Positions 51,941-63,348 of a DNA stretch of 64,000 nucleotides are shown piece after piece. The DNA is from Providencia rettgeri (GTDB lineage: Bacteria > Pseudomonadota > Gammaproteobacteria > Enterobacterales > Enterobacteriaceae): assembly GCF_013255915.1 (NCBI RefSeq), contig NZ_CP053896.1, forward strand, positions 1,116,001-1,180,000. The letters run 5' to 3'. How positions within the stretch are numbered: position 1 is the first letter of the stretch; each line of letters opens with the position of its first letter. Both the position numbers and the translations under genes were made by a program. The notes below the pieces were generated by a model that worked only from the letters and a program-made list of their open reading frames with translations, was not told where the DNA came from and did no database searches.

Positions 51941-52432
51941 TTAGGCTGGAATATCCCAAAACATTAGGCCATTTCGAGGGACTTGTGTGAGTCTTTCTGA
52001 AAGCTTTTCGCCATCAGGAAAAACAAGGGAAGGGGCGATTTCGCTAAGCGGATACAACATAAACTCACGCTCTTTTAGCCCATAATGTGGAACGATTAAC
52101 CGTTCAGTATTGATGATACGGTTACCAAAAAGCATGATATCGAGGTCAAGCGTTCGTGGCCCCCAACGTTCCTCTTTGCGTACACGGCCAAGTTCAAGCT
52201 CGATTTTTTGTGTATGGTTAAGAAGAACCTCGGGCTCAAGGCTTGTTTCTAGTAGCACAGCCAGATTCAAAAAATCTGGCTGGTCCTGTGGGCCTAATGG
52301 CTTGGTTCGATAAACAGAAGAGGTAGAAACAACGCGGCTATTAGGAATAGCATCTAATGCTGCAATAGCTTGCTGTGCCTGTAGCAGCGGCTCACCAAGG
52401 TTACTTCCTACAGCAATATAGACTTGTTCCAT
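51941..52432 (-). CDS. folK: HPPK, 2-amino-4-hydroxy-6-hydroxymethyldihydropteridine pyrophosphokinase
   Basis: Folate pathway pyrophosphokinase of 163 residues. It has the start YIAVGSNLGEPL, the RTKPLGPQDQPDFLN segment and the signature RWGPRTLDLDIMLFG with the metal-binding Asp pair. It lies 17 bp after pcnB and before panB. In E. coli a fimbrial operon separates folK from panB; here they are adjacent. Confidence 0.96.
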   Translation of the reverse strand: MEQVYIAVGSNLGEPLLQAQQAIAALDAIPNSRVVSTSSVYRTKPLGPQDQPDFLNLAVLLETSLEPEVLLNHTQKIELELGRVRKEERWGPRTLDLDIMLFGNRIINTERLIVPHYGLKEREFMLYPLSEIAPSLVFPDGEKLSERLTQVPRNGLMFWDIPA

Positions 52433-52449
52433 TGTATTCTCTCTATCTA

Positions 52450-54051
52450 TTATGACTTATTCGGCCGGCGCGCGCTGGTTCCACCTTGTGATGAACGTGG
52501 GCGATGGCGGCGGCGAGTAGGGGCACTACCTAATTCCGAAATCATTTCACGCTGTTTGATATTATTCGCTTGTTGAAAATCAGTCCACCATAACGCTAAC
52601 TCTTGTAACTCGTTGCGGTGCTCAACATTGGCTCTTAATTCTAATAAATCAAACGCTGCACGGAATTTTGGGTGCTCCATCAGTTTATTTGCACGGCGAC
52701 CTTGGCGGCGAGGTAAGCGTAATTGCAATAACCAAATATCACGCATAGTGGTTGTAATGCGTTTGGGGATCGCAATCGAGCGGCACTGTTCATCTAATAT
52801 ATCATTCATTGCCAGCGCAAAGGCGTCGTAATAGGCCAACCCGCCTTCTTGAGATAGCTTCTCAGCATGCTCAGTAACTGGGTACCATAACATAACAGCA
52901 AATAAAAAAGCAGGGTTAACACGCTTATCATTTTTTAGTCTGAAATCAGTATTTTTAAGGACTTGCTCAATGATTTTTTCCATTGGCGAATCACTGTTAT
53001 CAGTAAATCGGCTTGCGACAACAGGGAAAAGTTGCTCAAACAAACCATATTTTTTGAGCATTTTATAAGTCGCGTAACCTTGGCCTGCTTGGAGTAATTT
53101 GAGAGATTCTTCAAATAACCGAGCAGATGGAATTTCTCTCAATAAATGAGCGAGTTGGTAAATTGGCTCTGCGGTTTTCGGCTCGATGCTCATATTTAAT
53201 TTGCAGGCAAAACGTACCGCTCTTAGCATTCTGACTGGGTCTTCACGATAGCGCGTTTCAGGGTCACCAATTAAACGAATAACGCCAGCTTTGAGGTCTT
53301 TCAAACCATTAACGTAGTCACGTAATGTGAAGTCTTCAATATTGTAATATAGGCTATTAACGGTGAAGTCCCGACGAATCGCATCTTCCTCAATAGAACC
53401 AAAGATGTTATCGCGTAACAACATACCGTTTTGCGCTTGTGCAGATAAGTTTTTGTCATCTGACACATTTTGGTCATGGTGGCCACGGAAAGTTGCAACT
53501 TCAATAATTTCGGGGCCAAACATAATATGGGCTAGACGGAAACGACGACCAACTAGACGGCAATTACGAAATAATTTGCGGATTTGCTCAGGTGTTGCGT
53601 TCGTAGTTATATCGAAGTCTTTAGGCTTTTGGCCTAAAAGCAAATCACGCACACCACCACCCACTAAGTAGGCTTCAAAGCCACTTTTATTTAAGCGATA
53701 CAGTACTTTTAATGCATTGTCACTAATATCACTCCGCGAAATAGGGTGTTCGGAACGCGGGATAACAGTAATGTTTTCGTCGTTTACGGTTGTCATTGTA
53801 GGGCGCTTCTCAGGTGTTGAATCGGCACGTTGAGATTGACGAACCGTTTTTTTAATATGGGTTGTTTTATGGGGTTGAGCGGTGTTCTGCTCTTTAGATG
53901 CGGTTTGCGCATGAGCAGAATGAGTGACTGGCCTTTTACCGGCTGCCTGTATATCTCGCGAAGTATCACGATGTTGTTCTACATCTTCAGGGGATGCGTC
54001 TGTATTGCGAGATAAAATATTACGGCAGAAATTTGCTACTCGGTTAAAAAT
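52450..54051 (-). CDS. pcnB: Poly(A) polymerase I PcnB, AUU start
   Basis: Adds poly(A) tails that promote RNA decay. The protein has [10 protein letters not shown], the catalytic DFDITT pair, [11 protein letters not shown] and a basic Arg-rich tail. No ATG fits the family start: the sequence reads ATT-TTT-AAC-CGA-GTA-GCA (IFNRVA), aligning with E. coli PcnB, which begins at an AUU. A GAGG lies 6 nt before this ATT, so I place the start there (533 residues). The in-frame ATG 18 bp upstream (54069) has no ribosome-binding site. The N-terminus carries about 60 extra low-complexity residues compared with E. coli, rich in Gln, Lys, Thr and His. Confidence 0.9.
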   Translation of the reverse strand: MFNRVANFCRNILSRNTDASPEDVEQHRDTSRDIQAAGKRPVTHSAHAQTASKEQNTAQPHKTTHIKKTVRQSQRADSTPEKRPTMTTVNDENITVIPRSEHPISRSDISDNALKVLYRLNKSGFEAYLVGGGVRDLLLGQKPKDFDITTNATPEQIRKLFRNCRLVGRRFRLAHIMFGPEIIEVATFRGHHDQNVSDDKNLSAQAQNGMLLRDNIFGSIEEDAIRRDFTVNSLYYNIEDFTLRDYVNGLKDLKAGVIRLIGDPETRYREDPVRMLRAVRFACKLNMSIEPKTAEPIYQLAHLLREIPSARLFEESLKLLQAGQGYATYKMLKKYGLFEQLFPVVASRFTDNSDSPMEKIIEQVLKNTDFRLKNDKRVNPAFLFAVMLWYPVTEHAEKLSQEGGLAYYDAFALAMNDILDEQCRSIAIPKRITTTMRDIWLLQLRLPRRQGRRANKLMEHPKFRAAFDLLELRANVEHRNELQELALWWTDFQQANNIKQREMISELGSAPTRRRHRPRSSQGGTSARRPNKS

Positions 54052-54482
54052 AGTACACCTCGATGTCATTACCAATATTCATTAAACAAAAATAAGCGGC
54101 TAATCATAGCTCACAGAAGTTTCTTTGAGAATGGTTAAACGAATAAAAGTCATCTCTAATTATAAACGTTACCAATAAAATTTACGCAAAATAATAGCTC
54201 AAAAAGCGATCTCACTATAGAAGTATAGGTTTAGAAGCCTTATTTTAAGCGCTTTTTTGTTGTTAGAGGATTATTCAACTTCAAACTATGGGGTTAAATA
54301 ACAGCCTAATCTATCTCCATAAAAATTACGTGAAAGTAAATGTTTATCTTACTTAAAAGAGCACGATAGGACGTTATCGCCAACTAATTGGCAAAAAGAT
54401 GCGGGAAGGATAGATTTTATGTGATAGCTAACGCAAGGAATAAGCTCTGAGCTGAACATAACAGGATGTAGAGTTCCCTTGT
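54052..54482. other. Intergenic region where gluQ would lie
   Basis: About 430 bp with no open frame. In E. coli gluQ (Glu-Q tRNA-Asp synthetase, about 300 codons) occupies this position; I see no remnant. It holds the pcnB promoter and otherwise nothing I can name. Confidence 0.5.
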
Positions 54483-54507
54483 AACGGCGCAGTAATATGC
54501 GCCGTTC
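54483..54507 (-). terminator. Hairpin after dksA
   Basis: Perfect 9-bp GC-rich stem AACGGCGCA / TGCGCCGTT with a 6-nt loop, 18 bp after the dksA stop. No strong T-run. Confidence 0.6.
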
Positions 54508-54524
54508 AGGACTCCATATAGACA

Positions 54525-54980
54525 CTAGCCAGCCATTTGCTTTTCGCGAATTTCAGCTAATGTTTTACAGTCGATACATAAATCAGCGGTAGGACGGGCT
54601 TCCAAACGGCGGATACCAATTTCTACACCACATGATTCACAATAGCCAAAGTCGTCATCTTCAACTTTTTTCAGCGTTTTTTCGATTTTCTTAATCAGTT
54701 TACGTTCACGGTCCCGGTTACGTAATTCAAGGCTGAATTCTTCTTCCTGAGCGGCTCTATCAACGGGGTCTGGAAAGTTAGCTGCCTCATCTTGCATATG
54801 AGTAACAGTCCGGTCCACTTCATCTCTGAGTTGATTGCGCCATGCTTCGAGAATGAGCTTAAAATGCGCCAACTGGGCCTCGTTCATGTACTCTTCGCCA
54901 GCTTTTTCATGATAGGGTTCAACCCCAGCAATGGCGAGAATGCTTAAGGACGATGTCTTACGTTTTTGCCCTTCTTGCAT
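54525..54980 (-). CDS. dksA: RNA polymerase-binding factor DksA
   Basis: ppGpp cofactor that enters the RNA polymerase secondary channel. The 151-residue product is almost identical to E. coli Dks[21 protein letters not shown] at the start, the coiled-coil tip [10 protein letters not shown] and the four-Cys zinc finger CESC...CIDC. The ATG at 54980 is the family start. sfsA lies upstream on the same strand, as in E. coli. Confidence 0.97.
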   Translation of the reverse strand: MQEGQKRKTSSLSILAIAGVEPYHEKAGEEYMNEAQLAHFKLILEAWRNQLRDEVDRTVTHMQDEAANFPDPVDRAAQEEEFSLELRNRDRERKLIKKIEKTLKKVEDDDFGYCESCGVEIGIRRLEARPTADLCIDCKTLAEIREKQMAG

Positions 54981-55175
54981 AATGCTTCTCCTACACACGC
55001 AAATTTTACAAAAACCCCAAGGGGGAAAAATTAAGGTCGCTATAAATAGCAGAAGACTGCGCTCTTGGCAATCGTTCCTGCAATGAGTTTTGTAATGCTG
55101 TGAGGGCGAGCGTGTTTATTCCCTTTTTAGCGCCCAGAACTCTGCGGCCTCGTATAAAAAACGGTTAAAAAAACT

Positions 55176-55886
55176 TTATTTAATAGAGTTAAAGTGAATC
55201 TGCTTACTTAACACCATTTGTTGAACAGTTATATCAGCTTGATAACAAAGTACTTCAACACCACTTTGTCTCGCTTCCTCCAATAAGAGCGCATATTGTT
55301 TATCAATATGTGCCGCTGCAGATGCTACGTGAATACCTGTGTGTAAAGCAACAAACAATAGTATGGCTCTTTTTCCTTCTTTCGCAATATGCATGAGCTC
55401 TCTTAAATGTTTTTGGCCTCTAAGTGTCACTGCATCAGGAAAGAACCCCTGATTATTTTCTAGTAAAGTTACTGATTTTACTTCGATAAAGCAATCTGGT
55501 AATCCATTTTGCGTGAGATAGAAATCGATTCGGCTATTTTCTGTGCCATATTTAACTTCAGGCTTTATTACGCTGTATTCGGATAATTCTGGAATGTGTT
55601 TTTCGGCTAAGGCTTGTGCAACTAATTGGTTCGCACGAAGGGTATTAATGCAAATAAAGTGGCCATTTGTGGTTTGGGTTAACTCCCAACTATACGGATA
55701 CTTGCGTTTTGTATTATTGGACGTCGAATACCAAATGGTATCACCAGGGGTAGCACAACCTGTCATAGCGCCTGTATTCGCACAGTGAATTGTAATTTCT
55801 TCGCCGCTCGGTAAAGTAACATCAGCCAAAAAGCGCTTGTAACGTTTAATTAAAGTAGCTGGTTGTAAGGCGGGTTCAAATTCCAT
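55176..55886 (-). CDS. sfsA: SfsA, sugar fermentation stimulation protein / DNA-binding nuclease-like
   Basis: A 236-residue protein matching E. coli SfsA. It has an N-terminal OB-like domain ([17 protein letters not shown], then [10 protein letters not shown]) and a C-terminal endonuclease-like fold with [17 protein letters not shown] and [13 protein letters not shown]. The exact role is unsettled. GGAG precedes the ATG. It is divergent from hrpB and upstream of dksA. Confidence 0.93.
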   Translation of the reverse strand: MEFEPALQPATLIKRYKRFLADVTLPSGEEITIHCANTGAMTGCATPGDTIWYSTSNNTKRKYPYSWELTQTTNGHFICINTLRANQLVAQALAEKHIPELSEYSVIKPEVKYGTENSRIDFYLTQNGLPDCFIEVKSVTLLENNQGFFPDAVTLRGQKHLRELMHIAKEGKRAILLFVALHTGIHVASAAAHIDKQYALLLEEARQSGVEVLCYQADITVQQMVLSKQIHFNSIK

Positions 55887-55986
55887 GGGATCTCCGCTAT
55901 CGTTGTCGGTAATATGCTTACTGGCAAAAGAGGCTAATGCTACAATGTCTGACAGTAAAAGTTAAATACATGGAGTGATAACCTCA

Positions 55987-58446
55987 GTGTTACCGATATT
56001 CGAAGTTTGTGAGGACATACTTACCGCGTTAGTCGCTTCACCTCAAGTTTTGCTTCATGCACCTACAGGTGCAGGTAAATCAACGGTTTTACCGTTAGAA
56101 ATATTAAAAAGTGGGGTTATTGATGGGCGGGTTATTATGTTGGAACCCCGTCGCTTAGCGGCACGTTCAGTAGCGGCTCGCCTCGCACAGCAACTTGGTG
56201 AAGATATCGGTCATACCATTGGTTTACGCATGCGATCTGAAACTAGAGTTAGTCGCCACACGCGTCTTGAAGTCGTGACAGAAGGCGTACTGACCCGCTT
56301 ACTGCAAAATGACCCAATGCTTGAAGGGGTTGGCTTAGTCATTTTAGATGAGTTTCATGAACGAAATTTACAGGCAGACTTAGGTCTCGCTTTGTTAATT
56401 GATTCACAGCAAGCCTTACGTGAAGATTTACGTATTTTATTAATGTCAGCGACATTGGATAATCAAGGGCTGAATCAGTTGTTTCCTGATGCTCCAGTTA
56501 TCACTTCACAAGGGCGCACGTTCCCCGTAATACGTGAATATCATCCTATTAACCCAAATAAACTCTTTCATAAAGAAGTAGCACTAGCGGCTTGGCAGTT
56601 ATTGCAACAAGAGCACGGGTCTTTATTATTATTTCTTCCAGGTATGGGGGAAATCGAGAAAGTAAGAGTAGAACTCGCTTCGATGGTAAGTGAGGACATA
56701 CTTTTATGTCCTTTATACGGAGCATTATCTCTACAGGCTCAGCAACAGGCGATACAGCTGGCACCAGAAGGAATGCGAAAGGTCGTATTAGCCACCAATA
56801 TTGCGGAAACCAGTTTAACGATTGAAGGGATCCGCCTTGTGATGGACAGTGGTTTTGAACGTGTGGGTCAGTTCAACCCACGAACAGGACTGACAAAGCT
56901 CATTAAACAGCGAATCAGCCAAGCATCGATGGCGCAGCGAGCTGGTCGAGCTGGCCGTTTAGAAGCAGGTGTTTGTTGGCACTTATTTAGTGAAGAGCAA
57001 GCTGAACGTGCGGCTCAATTTAGCGAGGCTGAAATTGCACAAAGTGACCTAAGCAACTTATGGTTATCTTTATTACAGTGGGGCTGTCACGACGTGGCAC
57101 AGCTGAATTGGCTGACTTTACCCCCGAAACCTGCGATATCTGCGGCAAAAAATTTACTTAATCAATTAGGTGCCATTGATGTGGCTGGTAAGTTAACGCC
57201 TTTTGGGCAGCAGATGGCGGTGTTAGGCAGTTCAGTGCGAACAGCGGCAATACTATGTAAGGCACAACAAACCCAAAATCAGCATGTTATTCAATTAGCT
57301 GCGTTGCTGGTGGCGATTATCGAGGAACCTCCTCGTCAACAAGATGCGGATCTTCGTTATTATATAGAAAGGCCAACTGAGGGGGGGTGCAAGAGAGCAT
57401 CAGCGCTTTGCGAACAAAAAGTGTTGAGTACCATTGGTCAGCAAGATGCGCTAATTAGTGAGTGGTTACCAACGTTGTTAGCTGTGGGTTATCCCGATCG
57501 CATTGCGAAATCTCGAGATAACCAACATCGCTATCAATTAGCGAGTGGTTTGGGGGCAATATTGGGTGAATCGGATAGGCTAATGGGAGAGTCGTGGTTA
57601 ATGGTGGTGTCTTTATGGCAACCCGAAAATATGGCGGATGCGCGTATTTCCTTGGCTTATCCTATTGAAATTGACAGATTACAAGCAGATTGCCCATCTT
57701 TATTTAACACTCAAGAAACGGTCGAATGGGATGAACAAAAAGGGACCTTATTAGCTTGGAAACGCTTGCAATGTGGCCAATTAGTAGTGAAATCAGAACG
57801 TTTGAGCAACCCTGATAAGGCTGAGATTTGCCAAGCGCTGGTTTATTGGTTGAAGCAAAATGGCTTGCAGCAGTTAAATTGGCAGGAAGATGCTTTGCAA
57901 TTGTGTATTCGCTGCATGCTAGCTAAGCGGCATTTTCCTGATATTGCTTTTCCTGATTTTGATGATATAGCGCTATTAGATTCGTTAGATGAATGGCTTG
58001 AACCTTATCTTGATGGCATAACAAATAAGCAAAAACTACAGCAGATTGATTTAGCCTCTTTATTAATCAATCGATTAGATTGGCAGCAGCAACAGTGGTT
58101 AGAAAGTATGTTTCCGAAGACCTATCGAGCGCCATCTTTACATGATGTAAGTATTCACTATTCGTTAGATAAGCCACCAGTGATAGCTATTCGTATGCAA
58201 GAGATGTACGGGGAAAAAGCGAACCCGACAGTAGCACAAGGGAAAATTCCTATTACGCTCTCTTTGCTTTCTCCTGCGATGCGGCCATTGCAGATTACAC
58301 AAGACCTTGGCGTATTTTGGCAGGGCAGCTATAAAGAGATACAAAAAGAGATGAAAGGGCGTTATCCAAAGCATTTATGGCCGGATGACCCTGCAAATAC
58401 TGCGCCAACGAGACAAACAAAAAAAGCGATGATGGGTGCGAAATAA
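55987..58446 (+). CDS. hrpB: ATP-dependent helicase HrpB
   Basis: DEAH-type helicase of about 819 residues. It has Walker A PTGAGKST at about residue 27, DEFHE in place of DEAH, SATLD, the ATNIAETSLTIEG motif and QRAGRAGR (motif VI), plus the C-terminal HrpB domain. The start is GTG: either 55987, with GGAG 11 nt upstream, or 55975, which overlaps that GGAG. The first is preferred; the difference is four residues. The cellular role is poorly known. The order sfsA-hrpB-mrcB is conserved. Confidence 0.94.
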   Translation: MLPIFEVCEDILTALVASPQVLLHAPTGAGKSTVLPLEILKSGVIDGRVIMLEPRRLAARSVAARLAQQLGEDIGHTIGLRMRSETRVSRHTRLEVVTEGVLTRLLQNDPMLEGVGLVILDEFHERNLQADLGLALLIDSQQALREDLRILLMSATLDNQGLNQLFPDAPVITSQGRTFPVIREYHPINPNKLFHKEVALAAWQLLQQEHGSLLLFLPGMGEIEKVRVELASMVSEDILLCPLYGALSLQAQQQAIQLAPEGMRKVVLATNIAETSLTIEGIRLVMDSGFERVGQFNPRTGLTKLIKQRISQASMAQRAGRAGRLEAGVCWHLFSEEQAERAAQFSEAEIAQSDLSNLWLSLLQWGCHDVAQLNWLTLPPKPAISAAKNLLNQLGAIDVAGKLTPFGQQMAVLGSSVRTAAILCKAQQTQNQHVIQLAALLVAIIEEPPRQQDADLRYYIERPTEGGCKRASALCEQKVLSTIGQQDALISEWLPTLLAVGYPDRIAKSRDNQHRYQLASGLGAILGESDRLMGESWLMVVSLWQPENMADARISLAYPIEIDRLQADCPSLFNTQETVEWDEQKGTLLAWKRLQCGQLVVKSERLSNPDKAEICQALVYWLKQNGLQQLNWQEDALQLCIRCMLAKRHFPDIAFPDFDDIALLDSLDEWLEPYLDGITNKQKLQQIDLASLLINRLDWQQQQWLESMFPKTYRAPSLHDVSIHYSLDKPPVIAIRMQEMYGEKANPTVAQGKIPITLSLLSPAMRPLQITQDLGVFWQGSYKEIQKEMKGRYPKHLWPDDPANTAPTRQTKKAMMGAK

Positions 58447-58628
58447 CCTATTTTTGTGCTCTAATAGCGGGTTTCCTCATTCAGGCTATCGATGCGTTAA
58501 CCTGAGTAAGGAAATGTAATTAAGAGCTTTCTTTGGTGAAATCTCTGAGGTTATGAGCCAAAATTAACCACTAAACTGGCGTAACTAGTGAGTTATTAAG
58601 TTATTTTGTCATGTGATATGGAGTGACC

Positions 58629-61151
58629 ATGTCAGGTAAAGATTTTGAACCGATCGGCAGACGTAATAAAAAAACTGCTGGGAAAAAACAGTCTTCATCT
58701 CGCCGCCGTAGAGACCGCGATGACTATGACGATGAAGATTTATTTGAAGATGATGATATTGATGAACAATATCTCGATGATGAAGATGAAGAAGAGCAAA
58801 TGGCTAAAAAAGGCTCAAAAAAGAACAAGCCTCGGAAGGTAAAAAGTAAATGGCGTTGGTTTTGGCTGCTAGTCAAACTGATGATCGTATTTGCTGTTTT
58901 ACTCGCGGCATATGGTTTTTATTTAAACCAACAAATTAAAGAACGTCTCGATGGTAAGGTTTGGGATTTACCCGCCGCAGTATACGGCCGGATGGTTAAT
59001 CTTGAACCGGGCATGGACTACAGCCAGGCTGAAATGGTTCGCCTGCTTGAAGGTATGCAATACCGTAAAGTGAGTAAAATAACGACATCGGGCGAATTTG
59101 TAGTACGCGGTAATAGTATCGAAATCTTACGCCGACCGTTCAATTTCCCTGATCAAAAAGAAGGGCAAATACTCGCGCGTATGGTGTTTGATAATAACGC
59201 GTTGAGCAAAATTGAAAATATGGAAAACGGCCGCTCATTTGGCTTTTTCCGCTTGGACCCGAAACTGATCACGATGATGCAGTCGGCGAATAATGAGCAA
59301 CGGTTAGTTTTACCGATATCTGATTTCCCTGAGTCCTTAGTTAAAATCTTACTAGAAACCGAAGATCGAAACTTTTATGAGCACGATGGTGTCAGTTTGT
59401 ACTCTATTGGCCGTGCTGTTGTTGCTAACTTAAGTGCAGGACGCTCTGTTCAAGGGGGAAGTACCTTAACTCAGCAGTTAGTCAAAAATCTCTTTTTGAC
59501 CAATGAACGGACATTAAAACGTAAAGCCAATGAAGCGTACATGGCGGTTTTACTGGACTACAACTACAGCAAAGAGCGCATTTTAGAGCTGTATTTAAAC
59601 GAAGTCTTTTTAGGCCAAAATGGTAATGATGAAATTCGTGGTTTCCCATTAGCGAGCTTGTATTACTTTGGTCGTCCAATCAATGAACTAAGTTTTGATC
59701 AACAGGCGTTATTAGTCGGTATGGTGCAAGGGGCATCAACGTATAACCCTTGGACTAAGCCACAAAATGCGATTAAACGCCGTAATATCGTACTGAAAAT
59801 CTTGGAAACACGCGGTGTGATTGACCAAGAAATGTATCAGGTACTGAGCGCAAGGCCTCTCGGTGTGAAAAATAAAGAAGGGCTAGTGGCTTCTCAACCT
59901 GCCTTTATGCAAATGGTTCGTTCAGAACTCAATGAAAAATTGGGCGATAAAGTTAAAGAACTCTCTGGTGCGAAAATTTTTACCACTCTAGATCCTGTGG
60001 CTCAAACTGCGGCTGAAAATGCAGTTGAGAATGGTGTCGCTGATTTACGTAAATCTCGTAAATTAGATGACATAGAAGGTGCAATGGTGGTAGTTGACCG
60101 CATTAATGGCGAAGTACGCGCTATGGTTGGTGGTTCTCAGCCCCAATATTCAGGGTTTAACCGTGCGTTAAATGCACGGCGCAGCATTGGTTCTCTGGCA
60201 AAACCTCCGGTATACCTCGCTGCACTAAGTGAACCGGACCGTTTTCGTTTAAATACATGGTTAAAAGATGAGCCACTAACAGTAAAAGTCGGGAATCAAA
60301 ACTGGAGCCCAAGAAACTACAGCCGTAATTTCAACGGCCGTATGATGTTAGTTGACGCTTTGGCAAAATCACAAAATATCCCAACGGTAAACTTAGGGCT
60401 AGAGGTTGGTTTAGACCAAGTGTTTAATACTTTTGTACGCTTAGGAGCTCCCGCGGCTGCTATGGAAAAAGTTCCTGCGATGTTATTAGGTGCAGTTAAC
60501 CTAACACCAGCGGAAGTTGCTCAAGTTTATCAAACCATTGGTGGTGACGGTAATCGTGCGAAATTATCTGCATTGCGTTCTGTTATTGATGGAGATGGCA
60601 ATGAAATTTACCAAAGCTACCCATCAGCAGAGCGAGCAGTACCTTCCCAAGCGGCATACCTCACATTGTATGGCATGCAGCAAGTGGTTAAACAAGGTAC
60701 GGGCAGAGTCTTATTGACCAAATACGCCAAGTATAATTTAGCCGGTAAAACAGGGACAACTAACGATCTACGCGATAGCTGGTATGCAGGTATTGATGGC
60801 AAAGAAGTGGCGATTGTGTGGGTTGGCCGTGATAATAACGGTCCAACACAATTAACAGGGGCGACAGGCGCACTGAAAGTGTACCAACGCTACTTAGATA
60901 ACCAAGCGCCATTAGCACTTATCAACCGTGCACCAGAGGGCATTGTTGATATGCAAGTCACTGCTGACGGCCAATTAAGTTGCTCAAACTTCGGCGGCGG
61001 TAGAATGTTGCCGATTTGGACAGATAACCCAGAAGGGTTATGCCAAGCGTCAGAAGAGCAAGCCCCGGTCTGGGACTTAAATGGTAATAATGGCGAGCAA
61101 CAAGATGATGCGCCGGATTGGGTTAAGGATATGTTTGGCAATAACCCCTAA
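58629..61151 (+). CDS. mrcB: Penicillin-binding protein 1B
   Basis: Bifunctional peptidoglycan synthase of 840 residues. A cytoplasmic N-terminus with basic and very acidic stretches ([13 protein letters not shown]) precedes one membrane helix at about residues 75-95. The UB2H domain follows, then the GT51 glycosyltransferase ([23 protein letters not shown]) and the transpeptidase with nucleophile Ser522 in SLAKP, the SQN motif and KTGT. The ATG at 58629 has GGAG. In E. coli fhuACDB follows; here a repeat array does. Confidence 0.96.
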   Translation: MSGKDFEPIGRRNKKTAGKKQSSSRRRRDRDDYDDEDLFEDDDIDEQYLDDEDEEEQMAKKGSKKNKPRKVKSKWRWFWLLVKLMIVFAVLLAAYGFYLNQQIKERLDGKVWDLPAAVYGRMVNLEPGMDYSQAEMVRLLEGMQYRKVSKITTSGEFVVRGNSIEILRRPFNFPDQKEGQILARMVFDNNALSKIENMENGRSFGFFRLDPKLITMMQSANNEQRLVLPISDFPESLVKILLETEDRNFYEHDGVSLYSIGRAVVANLSAGRSVQGGSTLTQQLVKNLFLTNERTLKRKANEAYMAVLLDYNYSKERILELYLNEVFLGQNGNDEIRGFPLASLYYFGRPINELSFDQQALLVGMVQGASTYNPWTKPQNAIKRRNIVLKILETRGVIDQEMYQVLSARPLGVKNKEGLVASQPAFMQMVRSELNEKLGDKVKELSGAKIFTTLDPVAQTAAENAVENGVADLRKSRKLDDIEGAMVVVDRINGEVRAMVGGSQPQYSGFNRALNARRSIGSLAKPPVYLAALSEPDRFRLNTWLKDEPLTVKVGNQNWSPRNYSRNFNGRMMLVDALAKSQNIPTVNLGLEVGLDQVFNTFVRLGAPAAAMEKVPAMLLGAVNLTPAEVAQVYQTIGGDGNRAKLSALRSVIDGDGNEIYQSYPSAERAVPSQAAYLTLYGMQQVVKQGTGRVLLTKYAKYNLAGKTGTTNDLRDSWYAGIDGKEVAIVWVGRDNNGPTQLTGATGALKVYQRYLDNQAPLALINRAPEGIVDMQVTADGQLSCSNFGGGRMLPIWTDNPEGLCQASEEQAPVWDLNGNNGEQQDDAPDWVKDMFGNNP

Positions 61152-61155
61152 ATTC

Positions 61156-61751
61156 TCGTCATATTTCAAGTTGTGACTGTGTTGGCTTCATTCGTCAACC
61201 CTAGTCACATACTTGTGTATGCCCCTAGGGATTTCCTTATTTGCCGCCTTGCCACAACTCGAACTATTTAGAGAATTAATTAGTTGGTGAATTGCTTATT
61301 TGAAAGGCTAATTATTTGAATACTAATTAGTTAGGGAATTGTGGTGTAAGGCTCTTCTCGTCATATTTCAAGTTGTGACTGTGTTGGCTTCATTCGTCAA
61401 CCCTAGTCACATACTTGTGTATGCCCCTAGGGATTTCCTTATTTGCCGCCTTGCCACAACTCGAACTATTTAGAGAATTAATTAGTTGGTGAATTGCTTA
61501 TTTGAAAGGCTAATTATTTGAATGCTAAATAGTTAGGGAATTGTGGTGTAAGGTTTTTTTCGTCATATTTCAAGTTGTGACTGTGTTGGCTTCATTCGTC
61601 AACCCTAGTCACATACTTGTGTATGCTCCTAGGGATTTCCTTATTTGCCGCCTTGCCACAACTCGAACTATTTAGAGAATTAATTAGTTGGCGAATTGCT
61701 TATTTGAAAGGCTAATTATTTGAATACTAATTAGTTAGGGAATTGTGGTGT
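61156..61751. repeat. Three tandem 202-bp repeats, each containing an ERIC element
   Basis: Copies begin at 61156, 61358 and 61560, giving an exact period of 202 bp; the third is cut about 10 bp short. Each has an ERIC of about 125 bp (TCGTCATATTTCAAGTTGTG to CGAACTATTTAGAGAA, with core CCCTAGTCACATACTTGTGT then ATGCCCCTAGGG) plus a 75-bp AT-rich spacer with GAATTAATTAGTT-type sub-repeats. Copies differ at only a few bases, so the duplication is recent. No gene lies inside. Confidence 0.92.
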
Positions 61752-61791
61752 CGAACCTAGAGTTATCTATTCTTAACTATATCTTAACTAT

Positions 61792-61830
61792 AAAAAAATA
61801 GAGGTGAAAATGGATAAAATTTCACCTCTA
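61792..61830 (-). terminator. hemL terminator
   Basis: On the minus strand, TAGAGGTGAAA / TTTCACCTCTA forms a perfect 11-bp stem followed by seven T after one A. It lies 15 bp after hemL. Confidence 0.85.
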
Positions 61831-61845
61831 TAACATCAATGTGAA

Positions 61846-63135
61846 TTAATTCTCTTTAATTTTCATCAATGCAGTTTCTGTGGCTTTGATAGTTTTCTCA
61901 ATGTCTTCATCGCTGTGGGCGATAGACATAAAGCCAGCTTCAAATGCAGAAGGCGCGAGGTAAATACCTTGCTCTAACATGTAATGGAAAAATTTCTTAA
62001 AGCGCTCAACGTCGCATTTCATCACATCTTGGTAGCAAGTTACGGTTGGGGCGTCGGTGAAGAAAATACCAAACATGCCACCGACGTGATTGATAACCAT
62101 CGGAATACCTTGCTCTGCGGAAACACGTTTTAAACCACGAGCTAACTTTTCTGTTAATTCATTTAAACGTGAGTGGACTCCCGGCTGAGAGACTTCTTTT
62201 AAGCAAGCGAGGCCAGCAGCCATCGCGACAGGGTTACCAGATAAGGTCCCTGCTTGGTAAACAGGCCCAATTGGTGCTAGTTTTTCCATAATTTCAAGGC
62301 GGCCACCGAAGGCACCAACAGGCATACCACCACCGATGATTTTACCTAAACAGGTTAAATCAGGCTGAACATCGTAGTAATCTTGTGCTCCACCTAATGC
62401 GACGCGAAAGCCTGTCATGACTTCATCAATGATGAGTACGGCATGGAATTCATCACATAATGCACGTAAACCGGGTAAAAATTCAGCTGTTGGTGGTACG
62501 CAATTCATATTTCCAGCAACAGGTTCAACAATGACACATGCAATATCTTCTGGGTAATTTTCAAATGCTTGGCGGACTGAAGATAGGTCATTATAGGTAC
62601 AAGTTAATGTGTGTTTTACAAAATCTTCAGGAACGCCAGGAGAGTTTGGTTCGCCCATAGTAAGCGCACCAGAACCCGCTTTGACTAATAAGCAATCTGC
62701 ATGGCCATGATAGCAGCCTTCAAATTTGATGATTTTGTCACGGCCTGTGTAACCCCGAGCTAGGCGAATTGCGCTCATGGTCGCCTCAGTGCCTGAATTT
62801 ACCATGCGTACCATATCCATAGAGGGGACTAGTTCACAAACTAATTCAGCCATTTCAACTTCAGCGGCAGTCGGAGCACCAAAACTTAATCCTTTATGAA
62901 CCGCTTTGATCACGGCATCACGGATCACAGGATGGTTATGGCCTAAAACCATTGGTCCCCATGAGCCAACATAATCTACATAGGCTTTACCATCAACGTC
63001 ATAAATATAAGCGCCATCCGCTTTTTCAATAAATAATGGGGTTCCACCAACACCATTAAAAGCACGAACAGGGGAGTTTACACCACCAGGAATTTGTTCT
63101 TTTGCTTGTGCGTAAAGTTTTTCAGATTGTGACAT
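61846..63135 (-). CDS. hemL: Glutamate-1-semialdehyde 2,1-aminomutase HemL
   Basis: PLP enzyme making 5-aminolevulinate for haem. The 429-residue product has [10 protein letters not shown] at the start, [13 protein letters not shown], the [18 protein letters not shown] loop, [10 protein letters not shown] and the PLP Lys265 in LGKIIGGG. The ATG at 63135 with GGAG fits the family start MSQSEKLY; the in-frame start at 63195 is rejected. It is divergent from erpA; E. coli has clcA in between. Confidence 0.96.
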   Translation of the reverse strand: MSQSEKLYAQAKEQIPGGVNSPVRAFNGVGGTPLFIEKADGAYIYDVDGKAYVDYVGSWGPMVLGHNHPVIRDAVIKAVHKGLSFGAPTAAEVEMAELVCELVPSMDMVRMVNSGTEATMSAIRLARGYTGRDKIIKFEGCYHGHADCLLVKAGSGALTMGEPNSPGVPEDFVKHTLTCTYNDLSSVRQAFENYPEDIACVIVEPVAGNMNCVPPTAEFLPGLRALCDEFHAVLIIDEVMTGFRVALGGAQDYYDVQPDLTCLGKIIGGGMPVGAFGGRLEIMEKLAPIGPVYQAGTLSGNPVAMAAGLACLKEVSQPGVHSRLNELTEKLARGLKRVSAEQGIPMVINHVGGMFGIFFTDAPTVTCYQDVMKCDVERFKKFFHYMLEQGIYLAPSAFEAGFMSIAHSDEDIEKTIKATETALMKIKEN

Positions 63136-63348
63136 CGCAGGGCTCCAGAAAGAGGCTAAGAAAAAAATTGCTCTCATTCTAAAGCACCACACCAATTAAA
63201 CCAAATGTTGATATGAAGATATGCACAATGTGTCTAATTGCATGACAGCACTTGAACCATTTAGTCAAGTGGCGGATAATTAGGTTAATTGATCTGAGTA
63301 GGTTTTAGCCTACACATGAATTTACCGGTCACCGGTTTGGAGTAAAAA

